Of a stretch of DNA of 64,000 nt, positions 8,649-16,777 are shown piece by piece. Position 1 is the first letter of the stretch. Every line of letters begins with the position of its first letter. Made by a program: the position numbers and the translations under genes. The notes beneath the pieces are model-generated. The model ran no database searches, had not been told where the DNA came from, and saw nothing but the letters and a program-made list of their open reading frames with translations. Origin of the DNA: JBQTHI01 sp052390035 (GTDB lineage: Bacteria > Actinomycetota > Acidimicrobiia > Spongiisociales > ZC4RG35); NCBI GenBank assembly GCA_052390035.1, contig JBQTHI010000012.1, forward strand, positions 14,744 through 78,743. Direction: 5' to 3'.

Positions 8649-9766
8649 ACCCCGGTGAGTGGCGTTTGCAGGTTGCAGACGGTGCCGCCCGGGCCGGCGT
8701 CCTCTCCACGTCCCATGGGGAGGTCGCCACACCCGGATACATGCCGGTCGGCACCAGGGCGGCGGTGCGCGGCGTCGACGTCGATGACCTCGAGATGGTG
8801 GGTGCAAAGATCGTGCTGGCCAACGCCTACCACCTCATGCTCCGGCCGGGAACCGATATCGTCGAACGACTAGGTGGTATTCACAACTTCTGGGGCTGGG
8901 AGGGTCCGATCCTCACGGACTCCGGGGGATACCAGATATTCTCGCTGAAGCCCGAAATCGACGACGAGGCTGCCCGCTTTCGATCGGTGTACGACGGGTC
9001 GGTTCACAGCCTCAGTCCCGAACAGGCCGTGACCATCCAGGAAAGGCTGGGGCCCGACATCGCCATGGCCCTTGACGTCTGCATCGGGCTACCCGCCCCC
9101 CGCCAGGCTGTGGCTAGCGCCATGGAGCGCACCCTGCAATGGGCCGAGCGGTCGCTCCGGAGCCATCGCCGGTCCGATCAGGCCCTGTTCGGCATCATCC
9201 AAGGAGGGGTCGATCCAGACCTCAGAGCGGAAAGCGCCGCCCGCACCGCCCGGCTGGGATTTGTTGGATTCGGGATCGGCGGGCTATCGGTGGGGGAGAC
9301 CTCGGAGGAACGGATCACATCCCTCGAGGCTGTAATGGGCGAGCTTCCAGCGGGCAAGGTTCGATACGTGATGGGTCTCGGCGACCCGGCCGGGGTATTG
9401 GATGCAGTGGGGCGAGGTGCCGACCTCTTCGATTGCGTCTGGCCAACCCGTCTTGCTCGTCACGGGCGGGTGCTCACCGCGGTTGGTGACTTCAATCTCC
9501 GACGGGCCGAATTCCAAGACGATGAACGTCCTCTCGAACCAGGCTGCATGTGCGGTGCCTGCCGGCGGCATCAGCGTGGCTACCTGCGCCATCTCTTGGT
9601 GACCAACGAGCTGTCTGCCTTCCGCATCATCTCGGTTCACAACCTCACCTACACGCTTGGTCTCCTCGCCGAGGCTCGCAAGGCAATCGAAAACGGCCGG
9701 TTTCGCCAGTTCGTCGACGAAACTCTCACCCAACGGGCTTTGTCTGAGTGGAGGAAGGACCGCTAA
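8645..9766 (+). CDS. tgt: tRNA-guanine transglycosylase, apparent CTG start
   Basis: Tgt swaps guanine 34 for preQ1 in queuosine tRNAs, just before QueA acts. Catalytic D92 is in LTDSGGYQIFSL, the nucleophile region is LFDCVWPTRLARHGRVLT, and the zinc site is CMCGAC followed by a distant SVH. No ATG, GTG or in-frame alternative lies where the family N-terminus begins; CTG 8645 gives MNPGEWRLQVADGAARAG, fits the family length (373 residues), lies 6 bases after GGGAG (8634-8638) and overlaps the queA stop as CTGA. TTG 8666 is the fallback, losing a conserved strand. Confidence 0.93.
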   Translation: MNPGEWRLQVADGAARAGVLSTSHGEVATPGYMPVGTRAAVRGVDVDDLEMVGAKIVLANAYHLMLRPGTDIVERLGGIHNFWGWEGPILTDSGGYQIFSLKPEIDDEAARFRSVYDGSVHSLSPEQAVTIQERLGPDIAMALDVCIGLPAPRQAVASAMERTLQWAERSLRSHRRSDQALFGIIQGGVDPDLRAESAARTARLGFVGFGIGGLSVGETSEERITSLEAVMGELPAGKVRYVMGLGDPAGVLDAVGRGADLFDCVWPTRLARHGRVLTAVGDFNLRRAEFQDDERPLEPGCMCGACRRHQRGYLRHLLVTNELSAFRIISVHNLTYTLGLLAEARKAIENGRFRQFVDETLTQRALSEWRKDR

Positions 9767-9780
9767 CGTCCTCGATCTCG

Positions 9781-9786
9781 TAGGCT
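9781..9786 (+). promoter_or_regulatory. -10 box (TAGGCT), predicted leaderless start of yajC
   Basis: TAGGCT lies 8 bases before the yajC GTG at 9795 and no ribosome site is visible between them. Confidence 0.4.
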
Positions 9787-9794
9787 GACTTTTC

Positions 9795-10100
9795 GTGAAC
9801 CCCACTCTGCTCCTTTCAACTAGCGCGCCCCCGACCAACAACCCGCTGTCATCGTTCTTGTTTCTCGGGCTGATGCTCGGCGTCTTCTACTTCCTACTGA
9901 TTCGTCCGCAGCGTCGCCGAGCGCGGGCACAACAGCAATTGGTGTCGGAGTTGCAATTGGGGGATCGCGTCCAATCAATCGGCGGTATCCAGGGGATCAT
10001 CAAGGCGCTCGACGAAGACTCCGTGTTGATCGAGGTGGAGCAGGGAAGGATCCGGCTGGCCCGCCGGGCCATCGCCAGCAAAATCGAACCCAAGGCCTAG
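9795..10100 (+). CDS. yajC: Preprotein translocase accessory subunit YajC
   Basis: YajC is a small single-pass membrane partner of SecDF. The 101-residue protein has a transmembrane segment at about residues 20-36, ending in the typical LLIRPQRRRARAQQ basic stretch, followed by a small cytosolic domain (LGDRVQSIGGIQGIIKALDEDSVLIEV). It heads yajC-secD-secF, the standard order, and ends 3 bases before secD. Confidence 0.93.
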   Translation: MNPTLLLSTSAPPTNNPLSSFLFLGLMLGVFYFLLIRPQRRRARAQQQLVSELQLGDRVQSIGGIQGIIKALDEDSVLIEVEQGRIRLARRAIASKIEPKA

Positions 10101-10103
10101 GCA

Positions 10104-11666
10104 GTGCGCCGCCGTTTGATCGGGCTTCTGATGGTGCTGGCCGTGGCCTGGGGTGGGGTCGGCGCCCTCCTGGCGCAAGGAGTCCTACCCAAGCTCGGTT
10201 TGGATCTGCAGGGCGGAACGTCGGTGGTGCTGACTGCACCCGCCGATACCCCGGAAGATGTCCTTGCCCAGGCGGTTGAGATCATGCGCCGGCGAATTGA
10301 GGACGTGGGAGGTGTCCAAGAGCCGGAGATCGCGGTTTCCGGCGCCAACACCGTGCTTGTCCAGTTGCCGGGTGTCGAGGACGAACAACGAGCCCTTGAT
10401 GCCATCGGTCAGACCGGCCGGCTCTCCTTTCGCCCGGTGCTGGATGCCACTCCCGGGGACCTAGGCCCCCTGGTGACCACCACCACGACCACCGTTCCGG
10501 CGGAGTCGACCACCACCGGTGTTAGCACCACCGAGCCATCTACTACGGGACCAACCACCACAGGTCCAACCTCCACAGGTCCAACCACCACCGGTGCGGC
10601 GGATCCGACGACCGCCACCACCCTCCCTTCCAACATCGACCCGGTAAGTGGGCTAACCATCTCCGACGACCCCAGCCAAAGCGCCTACCTACCGTCGACC
10701 GTTCAGAGCGTCATCGGAGAGATACCGGCGGTGCTCTATGTCGGGCCCGCCGAGTTGGTGGGAACCGACGTCGCCGACGCGTTGCCGGGTTTCAACCCGT
10801 CCAGCGCCCAATGGGTGATCAACCTCGATCTGACCTCGACGGGCGCCGACAAGTTCGCCACCATGACAGCCAACGCCGCTTCCTTCTCGCAGGGAAGCCC
10901 CCAAAGGCAAATCGCCATCGTTCTCGATGGCGAAGTGATCGCGGCGCCAGCGGTGGCGGCAGATGTTGGCCCTGAGGGGATCGTTGGTGGTCAAGCGCTG
11001 ATCACGTTCGGTGCCACCGCCGATGACGAGCAGAAGGCGAAGGACACGGCCGCCATTCTTCGCTACGGGTCTTTACCGGTCGCCTTCGAACGATCGCAGG
11101 TGCAGAAGGTTTCAGCCACGCTGGGCTCGGATTCAATGCGCGCCGGTCTAATCGCGGGCTACATCGGATTGGCCCTGGTCACACTGCTGCTCTTCGCCTA
11201 CTACCGAGCGATGGGGTTGGTGGCGATCATCGGCATCACAGTGTTTGGCGCCTTGGTCATCTCATTGTTCGCCCTTCTTGGCCGGATCCAGGGGTTGACC
11301 CTCACCCTGGCTGGTGTGACGGGAGTGATCATCTCGCTTGGTATCGCCTCCGACTCCTACATCGTCTATTTCGAACGAATCAAAGAAGAGTTGCGGGCGG
11401 GGCGGGCGGTGCGGTCGGCGGTCGATGAAGGGTGGAAGCACGCCTTTCGCACGATCCTGACCGCGGACACGGTGTCCATGCTTGGCGCCGGCCTCCTTTG
11501 GTTCTTGTCGGTTGGTCCGGTGAAAGGGTTCGCTCTCTCGCTCGGTCTCGCCACCCTGCTCGACATCTTCATAGCCCGGACCTTCACCCGCCGCGCCATC
11601 TATCTCCTGGCCCGGACCCCGCTCGCCGACCGTGGCTGGCTTTCGATCAAGAGCACGGCTCGATGA
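10104..11666 (+). CDS. secD: Protein-export membrane protein SecD with Thr-rich insert
   Basis: SecD with SecF uses the proton-motive force to pull exported proteins across the membrane. The 520-residue protein has an N-terminal membrane segment, the LGLDLQGGTSVVL motif, a large extracytoplasmic domain, and a C-terminal five-helix block (from about residue 350) with GVTGVIISLGIASDSYIVYFERIKEELRAG. An extended Thr/Pro/Ser-rich stretch occupies residues 124-176, inside the first extracytoplasmic domain; such inserts are common in actinobacterial SecD but vary in length. The GTG follows yajC by 3 bases, and the stop overlaps secF (ATGA). Confidence 0.95.
   Translation: MRRRLIGLLMVLAVAWGGVGALLAQGVLPKLGLDLQGGTSVVLTAPADTPEDVLAQAVEIMRRRIEDVGGVQEPEIAVSGANTVLVQLPGVEDEQRALDAIGQTGRLSFRPVLDATPGDLGPLVTTTTTTVPAESTTTGVSTTEPSTTGPTTTGPTSTGPTTTGAADPTTATTLPSNIDPVSGLTISDDPSQSAYLPSTVQSVIGEIPAVLYVGPAELVGTDVADALPGFNPSSAQWVINLDLTSTGADKFATMTANAASFSQGSPQRQIAIVLDGEVIAAPAVAADVGPEGIVGGQALITFGATADDEQKAKDTAAILRYGSLPVAFERSQVQKVSATLGSDSMRAGLIAGYIGLALVTLLLFAYYRAMGLVAIIGITVFGALVISLFALLGRIQGLTLTLAGVTGVIISLGIASDSYIVYFERIKEELRAGRAVRSAVDEGWKHAFRTILTADTVSMLGAGLLWFLSVGPVKGFALSLGLATLLDIFIARTFTRRAIYLLARTPLADRGWLSIKSTAR
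10473..10631 (+). repeat. Low-complexity Thr/Pro-rich coding stretch in secD
   Basis: The DNA is built of ACC-rich degenerate units encoding TTTG-P and TTT-V-P type blocks, with several near copies of CCAACCACCACAGGT. It stays in frame and encodes about 53 residues with almost no aromatic or charged residues, so it is a flexible extracytoplasmic linker and a potential O-glycosylation region. Confidence 0.7.
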
Positions 11667-12718
11667 GCTGGCTCAGAAAGCTCTCCCGCGGGGAGACGAA
11701 CATCGACTTCGTCGGGAAAAGGACGCGGTGGTGGCGAATCTCCCTGGCGGCGGTGTCGGTCTCTTTGTTGTCGCTCGTGATCCGTGATCTCAATCTCGGT
11801 GTCGAATTTCGAGGTGGTCTCAACATCAATGCCGCCAACTCGGCGGCGGCCACCGTCGAAGACCTGCGCGAGGCGGCGCGCTCGGTAGGGGTCGATGAGA
11901 GCATTGTCCAGCTCGTCAACGATGGCGCCTCGGTACGGGTGCAGACACCTTCCTTGGCCAGGGAACAGGAGTCGGCGCTGATCGACCGGGTGGCCGAAGT
12001 CACCGGGACCGATAGAGCGGAAATCTCAATCGATGCGGTTGGCCCCACCTTCGGAGCCCTGATTCTTCGCCAGTCGCTGCTGGCACTCTTGGTGTTTCTG
12101 GTTGCGGTTACTGCCTACATGACCTGGCGTTTGGAGTGGAAGATGGCCATGGCCGGCATGGCCGCTCTGTTTCACGATCTGATCATCACGGTGGGGGTGT
12201 ATTCGATCACCGGCTTCGAGGTCACCCCGGCCACCGTCATCGCCGTACTCACAATCCTCGGCTATTCGCTGTACGACACCGTGGTTGTGTTCGACAAGGT
12301 GTCAGAACTCGCCCACGAACAGAACACCCGGATGACCTATGCCGGGATCGTCAACAGGGCGATGAACATGGTGCTCGGTCGTTCGCTCAACACATCGCTG
12401 ACATCACTGCTTCCGGTGGGGTCAGTCCTGGTGGTCGGCTCGTTCCTCCTCGGAGCCTCGACGCTCAACGACTTCGCTCTCGCCCTCTTCGTTGGCCTCG
12501 CGGCGAGCACTTACTCTTCGATCTTCGTTGCCGCCCCGCTGCTGGCAGCCTGGAAGGAGCGAGACGAGGAGTGGGGATCACGCCAACGAAGGGCCGAGGA
12601 TCGGGCGACCGCCCGCTCCGATGTCGACTCTGACCGGTCGCCGACTGCGGCGGCGGATGGGCGGCAGGGCCAAACCTGGCCGGGGGGCCGGCCGCGTCCC
12701 CCGAAGGGTAAACGCTGA
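11663..12718 (+). CDS. secF: Protein-export membrane protein SecF
   Basis: SecF is the partner of SecD. The 351-residue protein starts MSWLRKLSRGETNIDFVGKR, has the family motif LGVEFRGGLNI in the first loop and a C-terminal block with VIAVLTILGYSLYDTVVVFDKV and ARSLNTSLTSLLPV-like signature. The C-terminus ends in a polar tail of about 45 residues. The ATG overlaps the secD stop; the same frame is open upstream inside secD but that is not coding. Confidence 0.95.
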   Translation: MSWLRKLSRGETNIDFVGKRTRWWRISLAAVSVSLLSLVIRDLNLGVEFRGGLNINAANSAAATVEDLREAARSVGVDESIVQLVNDGASVRVQTPSLAREQESALIDRVAEVTGTDRAEISIDAVGPTFGALILRQSLLALLVFLVAVTAYMTWRLEWKMAMAGMAALFHDLIITVGVYSITGFEVTPATVIAVLTILGYSLYDTVVVFDKVSELAHEQNTRMTYAGIVNRAMNMVLGRSLNTSLTSLLPVGSVLVVGSFLLGASTLNDFALALFVGLAASTYSSIFVAAPLLAAWKERDEEWGSRQRRAEDRATARSDVDSDRSPTAAADGRQGQTWPGGRPRPPKGKR

Positions 12719-12723
12719 GGCTT

Positions 12724-12729
12724 TAGAAT
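12724..12729 (+). promoter_or_regulatory. -10 box (TAGAAT), predicted leaderless start of apt
   Basis: TAGAAT lies exactly 6 bases before the GTG at 12736, with no ribosome site between. This is one of the best -10 matches in the window. Confidence 0.5.
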
Positions 12730-12735
12730 CTCTTG

Positions 12736-13251
12736 GTGGATCTCTCAGCCCTGATAAGGGACATTCCGGATTTTCCCGAGCCGGGGGTGGTCTTCAAGGA
12801 CATCACCCCGGTCCTCGCCGGCGCCGACGCTTTCTCTGAGTTGATCCTCGCCCTCGCAGGTCCGCATCGCCAGTCGGGTATCGACAAGGTAGCCGGGATC
12901 GAGGCGCGGGGTTTCACTTTGGCCGCACCGGTGGCCAAGGAGTTAGGCGCCGGCTTCATCCCGCTGCGCAAGCCTGGGAAGCTTCCCTGGGAGACGGTCA
13001 GTCAGACTTATGCGCTCGAATACGGCACCGACGCCCTCGAGATGCACGTCGATTCGGTCAGTCCAGGCGATCGGGTGCTCATCGTTGATGACGTGATAGC
13101 AACCGGAGGAACCGCCGCCGCCGCAGTCAACCTGGTGCGGCGGGTCGGTGCTGAGGTTGCCGGCGTGGTGGTGTTCATCGAACTGGCCTTCCTCAACGGA
13201 AGATCGTCTCTCGACCAGGTGCCATTTCATGCACTCGTCAGATACGACTGA
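12736..13251 (+). CDS. apt: Adenine phosphoribosyltransferase
   Basis: Apt salvages adenine to AMP using PRPP. The 171-residue protein has the typical N-terminus (LIRDIPDFPEPGVVFKDITP) and the PRPP-binding loop VLIVDDVIATGGTAAAA. GTG 12736 is chosen over the in-frame TTG at 12733 because of its spacing from the TAGAAT box. Its 3' end overlaps the rel start by 23 bases, coupling purine salvage to the (p)ppGpp enzyme, an arrangement also found in other actinobacteria. Confidence 0.94.
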   Translation: MDLSALIRDIPDFPEPGVVFKDITPVLAGADAFSELILALAGPHRQSGIDKVAGIEARGFTLAAPVAKELGAGFIPLRKPGKLPWETVSQTYALEYGTDALEMHVDSVSPGDRVLIVDDVIATGGTAAAAVNLVRRVGAEVAGVVVFIELAFLNGRSSLDQVPFHALVRYD

Positions 13252-15406
13252 AGAGCGGCTCGACGCCATCCTCGCCGCCCACCGGCGCCACTTCCCGGAT
13301 GGTGACGTTGGCTTGATCGGGCGGGCGTATGAAACCGCCGAGAGAGCCCACCGTGGTCACCTGCGCAAGTCGGGTGACCCCTTCATCACCCATCCGGTGG
13401 CCGTGACCGAAATCCTCGCCGAGTACGGGCTCAACTCCGCCGCTCTGGCCGCTTCGCTCCTCCACGACACCGTCGAAGACACCGATCTGACCCCTCACCA
13501 GATCGAACAAAGCTTTGGCGCCGAGGTTGCCCGCCTGATCGACGGCGTTACCAAGCTCGATCGCATCCGGTACTCATCGCCCCAAGAGGCGCAGGCGGCG
13601 ACGATTCGCAAGATGGTGGTGGCGATGGCTCAAGACGTTCGGGTCTTGGTGATCAAGCTCGCCGATCGGCTCCACAACATCAGGACGGTGGCCGCATTGC
13701 GGGAAGAGAAGCGCCAGCGCGTCGCCCGGGAGACCATCGACGTCTACGTTCCTCTTGCCCACCGGCTTGGCATGCAGGAGATCAAGCACGAACTCGAAGA
13801 TCGTTGCTTTGCCATCCTCGAGCCCGGGATCTACGCAGAAATCCAGGAGATGCTCGACGAACGCGCCCCGGAGCGGGAGGTGTTTATCGAAAAGGTCATA
13901 GCCGATGTGGCCGCCACCCTGGCCGACGCCGGGATCGAAGCCACCATCACCGGCCGACCCAAACACAACTATTCGATCTACCGGAAGATGGTGGAGAGCC
14001 AGCGGCCGTTCGAAGAGATCTTCGATCTGATCGGCATCCGGATCATCACCGCCGACTCTCGCAGCTGCTACGCGGCACTCGGCTTGGTCCACTCCAAATG
14101 GATGCCGATCTCGGGTCGGTTCAAAGACTTCGTTGCCATGCCCAAGATAAATCTCTATCAGAGCCTTCATACGACCGTCATCGGCCCCGATGGAAAGCCC
14201 CTCGAGGTTCAGATCCGCACCGAAGAGATGCACCGCCTGGCTGAATCCGGAATCGCCGCTCATTGGCGTTACAAGGAGGGGAAGTCAGCAAGCGATGCCC
14301 CCTGGGTGGGTGACATTCGCACTTTGCTCGAGACCGAAGATCCAGAGGAGTTCCTGACCAACCTCAAGCTCGACTTCTACCAGGATGAGGTGTTTGTTCT
14401 CACCCCGGCCGGAGACGTCAAGACCCTTCCACGAGGTTCGACTGCCGTCGACTTTGCCTATGCCGTGCACACTGAGGTGGGAAGTCGCTGTGTGGGAGCG
14501 CGGATCAATGGGCGTTTGCTTCCTCTATCGACACGGCTCGAATCGGGCGACATCGTCGAAGTACTGCTTTCTAAGGCGGTTGATGCCGGGCCCAGCCGCG
14601 ATTGGCTCAACTTCGTCCGCACCTCGCGAGCCAAGTCGAAGATCAAGAGTTACTTCCTGAAAGAGCGGAGGGAGCAGGCCCTGGCCGAGGGTCGCGAGCT
14701 GCTGGCTGCCGGGCTGCGCAAGGAGAGTCTCGGGCTGGGTGCCGTCGAGCGGGACAGCTACCTCACCGAAATCGCCATCGATCTCGGCAAACCCGATCTC
14801 GACGGGTTGTTGGTGGCGGTGGGGGAGGGTGCCGTGTCAGCCGCCACTGTCATCCAGCGGCTGGTGCGGTTGGTCCGCCCCGAGGAGGTAGACGACGAGG
14901 ATTTGCTGGCACCACCGCGACCCCGGCGGCGAGCCCGCATTCCGGGCCCCGGGATCATCGTGGAGGGGATGGACGACATGCTGGTACGGATCGCCCGCTG
15001 CTGTGCCCCGGTTCCGGGTGACCCTATCGTTGGTTTTGTCACGATCGGGAGGGGGGTGTCAGTCCATCGCGCCGATTGCACCAACACCCTTGCTCTCACC
15101 GAGAAAAGGGAGCGGATGGTGGAGGTGGCGTGGCCGGCCGACCGGGTTGGGGTATTCACCGTGTGGGTCCAGGTGGAAGCCCTCGATCGGACGCGACTTT
15201 TGCGGGACGTCACCGCTGCCATCTCAGATCTCGGCGGCAATATCACCGCATCGTCGTCGGTCACCGGCCGCGACCGGGTGGCGGTACTGAGGTATGAGGT
15301 GGAGCTGTCCGATCCGGGGTCGTTGCCGCGCTTGCTGGCCGACCTGAAGGCCGTTGACGGCGTGTTTGCCGCCTACCGGTTGGTCACCGAGCCGGCAACC
15401 GAGTAG
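13229..15406 (+). CDS. rel: Bifunctional (p)ppGpp synthetase/hydrolase Rel
   Basis: This 725-residue RSH enzyme makes and degrades the stringent-response alarmone (p)ppGpp. Order of domains: HD hydrolase with intact HDTVEDT (79-85), synthetase (RPKHNYSIYRKM, FDLIGIRII, GRFKDFVAMPK, YQSLHT), TGS (FVLTPAGDVKTLPRGSTAVDFAYAVH), a region with RCCAPVPGDPIVGFVT, and a C-terminal ACT domain. The RFKD sequence in the synthetase follows the RXKD form of bifunctional Rel enzymes. Start ATG 13229 lies inside apt, 7 bases after AGGTG; upstream codons in the same frame would only add apt-antiframe sequence. Confidence 0.94.
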   Translation: MHSSDTTEERLDAILAAHRRHFPDGDVGLIGRAYETAERAHRGHLRKSGDPFITHPVAVTEILAEYGLNSAALAASLLHDTVEDTDLTPHQIEQSFGAEVARLIDGVTKLDRIRYSSPQEAQAATIRKMVVAMAQDVRVLVIKLADRLHNIRTVAALREEKRQRVARETIDVYVPLAHRLGMQEIKHELEDRCFAILEPGIYAEIQEMLDERAPEREVFIEKVIADVAATLADAGIEATITGRPKHNYSIYRKMVESQRPFEEIFDLIGIRIITADSRSCYAALGLVHSKWMPISGRFKDFVAMPKINLYQSLHTTVIGPDGKPLEVQIRTEEMHRLAESGIAAHWRYKEGKSASDAPWVGDIRTLLETEDPEEFLTNLKLDFYQDEVFVLTPAGDVKTLPRGSTAVDFAYAVHTEVGSRCVGARINGRLLPLSTRLESGDIVEVLLSKAVDAGPSRDWLNFVRTSRAKSKIKSYFLKERREQALAEGRELLAAGLRKESLGLGAVERDSYLTEIAIDLGKPDLDGLLVAVGEGAVSAATVIQRLVRLVRPEEVDDEDLLAPPRPRRRARIPGPGIIVEGMDDMLVRIARCCAPVPGDPIVGFVTIGRGVSVHRADCTNTLALTEKRERMVEVAWPADRVGVFTVWVQVEALDRTRLLRDVTAAISDLGGNITASSSVTGRDRVAVLRYEVELSDPGSLPRLLADLKAVDGVFAAYRLVTEPATE

Positions 15407-15441
15407 TAAGACTGCTTTCTCACCGAAGCCATCGCTCAGGG

Positions 15442-15843
15442 TTAACCGATGTTGACCATCCAGGGGACGCCGAACTTGTCGACGCATTGTCCAAACTCGT
15501 CGCCCCACATCTGCTTGTCGAGAGGGATCATGACTGTCCCACCCTTCGAGAGCTTTTCCCAATAGCCGTGTAGTTCCTCGGCGTCATTGCCGCTGAGACT
15601 GACGGCGAAGTTGTCGCCGGGGTTGTAATCCGTGCCTGGCGGAACGTCGGCGCCCATAATCGTGAATCCATTTGGCGAGTCGAGCCGGCCGTGCATGATC
15701 TGGTTCGCTTCTGGAGCATCCGGTTCGCCGTATTCCCCGTAGGTGTTCATGATGAGCTCGCCTCCAAAGACGTCTCGGTAGAACTCCATTGCCTCACGGG
15801 CATTGTTCGAGAAGCTGAGATACGGGTTGAGTAGGGATGCCAT
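15442..15843 (-). CDS. VOC-family protein, PhnB/glyoxalase-like
   Basis: This 133-residue protein belongs to the PhnB-like branch of the vicinal oxygen chelate fold (MASLLNPYLSFSNNAREAMEFYRDVFGGELIMNTY, and WEKLSKGGTVMIPLDKQMWGDEFGQCVDKFGVPWMVNIG). These small proteins are widespread and their substrates mostly unknown. The ATG at 15843 has a strong AGGAGG ribosome site (15854-15849) 5 bases away; a TTG at 15846 is too close to it. It converges on rel with 35 bases between stops, in which I see no clear terminator. It interrupts an otherwise plus-strand run and is likely independent of its neighbours. Confidence 0.85.
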   Translation of the reverse strand: MASLLNPYLSFSNNAREAMEFYRDVFGGELIMNTYGEYGEPDAPEANQIMHGRLDSPNGFTIMGADVPPGTDYNPGDNFAVSLSGNDAEELHGYWEKLSKGGTVMIPLDKQMWGDEFGQCVDKFGVPWMVNIG

Positions 15844-15854
15844 CAAATCCTCCT

Positions 15855-16084
15855 CTGGTACGGAACGGGGCTCGTCCGAGCGTACTCTTTTGGGCGGGAC
15901 GGCGAGTTCAATGGGCAGGGCGAACCATCGCCCAATTGTCCCACCGACCCTTCATGATTCATCTCATGTTGGACGGTGTTTCGGGATCGGTGGACAGCTT
16001 GGAGCGGGTGGCCTTGGAGGTGTGGACAGCCTCACCGCCAGCGGGGTGGAAGGGGGGCCGATCCTATGATCCGAAGTCACCACC
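15855..16084. other. Divergent intergenic region between VOC gene and metallo-hydrolase
   Basis: About 230 bases, the longest gene-free stretch here apart from the immediate ribosome site of the VOC gene. It must hold both promoters. On the plus strand TATGAT (16065-16070) is a good -10 for the hydrolase, 14 bases before its GTG. On the minus strand TACGCT (15883-15878) is a weak candidate. Nothing else is evident. Confidence 0.4.
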
Positions 16085-16729
16085 GTGTTTGTCGCCAGCG
16101 TGCCGATCTGGTTGGCCCAGACCAACTGCTATGTGTTAGCTCCGTCCGAGGAGGGCCCGGCTGTCGTGATTGACGCTCCCCCCGGCGGGGCCGAAATCGC
16201 TGACCTGCTTCGTAGCCACCAGCTTCATCCGGTGGCATTGCTGCTCACCCATGGCCACGTCGACCACATGGGTGGTTCGGGCTGGCTGCAAAAAGCGGCC
16301 GGGGTCACGGTGTACGTTCACCCCGACGACGACTTCCTCACTCTCGACCCTGCCAGGCAGCTTCGGTCACTATTCGGGATGGTTCCTGACGGTGATTGGG
16401 AGCCCCCCCAAACCCGGGTCGATCTCAAGGACGGAGAGATCCTCGAGTTGGCGGGCGTCGAGTTCGAAGTGCGCCACACTCCCGGTCACACCCCGGGCCA
16501 TTGCTGCTTCTACTTGAAAGACGAAGGTGTCGTGTTGTCGGGCGACCAGCTCTTTGCCCGATCGGTGGGTCGGACCGACCTCCCGGGCGGGGACTGGGGC
16601 CAGCTCCTCGAATCGATGAGGGAGAAGATTCTCACGCTCCCCGACGAGACACGAGTCCTCCCGGGGCACGGCCCCGAGACGACCATCGGAAGCGAGCGTC
16701 GCCATAATCCGTTTTTGGTCGGGCTGTAG
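16085..16729 (+). CDS. Metallo-beta-lactamase-fold hydrolase, glyoxalase II-like
   Basis: The 214-residue protein has the metallo-beta-lactamase metal motif THGHVDH (H56, H58, D60, H61), further ligands in HTPGHCCFYLKD and SGDQLF, and the C-terminal LPGHGPET. It fits the hydroxyacylglutathione hydrolase-like (GloB-related) group, but actinomycetes often lack glutathione, so the natural thioester may involve mycothiol or something else. An equivalent gene lies upstream of hisS in mycobacteria. The GTG start gives MFVASVPIWLAQTNCYVL, typical of the family. Confidence 0.85.
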   Translation: MFVASVPIWLAQTNCYVLAPSEEGPAVVIDAPPGGAEIADLLRSHQLHPVALLLTHGHVDHMGGSGWLQKAAGVTVYVHPDDDFLTLDPARQLRSLFGMVPDGDWEPPQTRVDLKDGEILELAGVEFEVRHTPGHTPGHCCFYLKDEGVVLSGDQLFARSVGRTDLPGGDWGQLLESMREKILTLPDETRVLPGHGPETTIGSERRHNPFLVGL

Positions 16730-16777
16730 CGCCTCTCTGCAAGCCTCATCCGGCTCGTTACTCTCGTGGCGCCTTTG

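Noticed and set aside
10473..10631. CRISPR-like or satellite repeat
   Set aside because: The repeats are short, degenerate and in frame, and encode a Thr/Pro linker of SecD.
15855..16084. tRNA or small RNA in the longest gap
   Set aside because: No tRNA arms, T-loop sequence or stable hairpin with T-run was seen on either strand.
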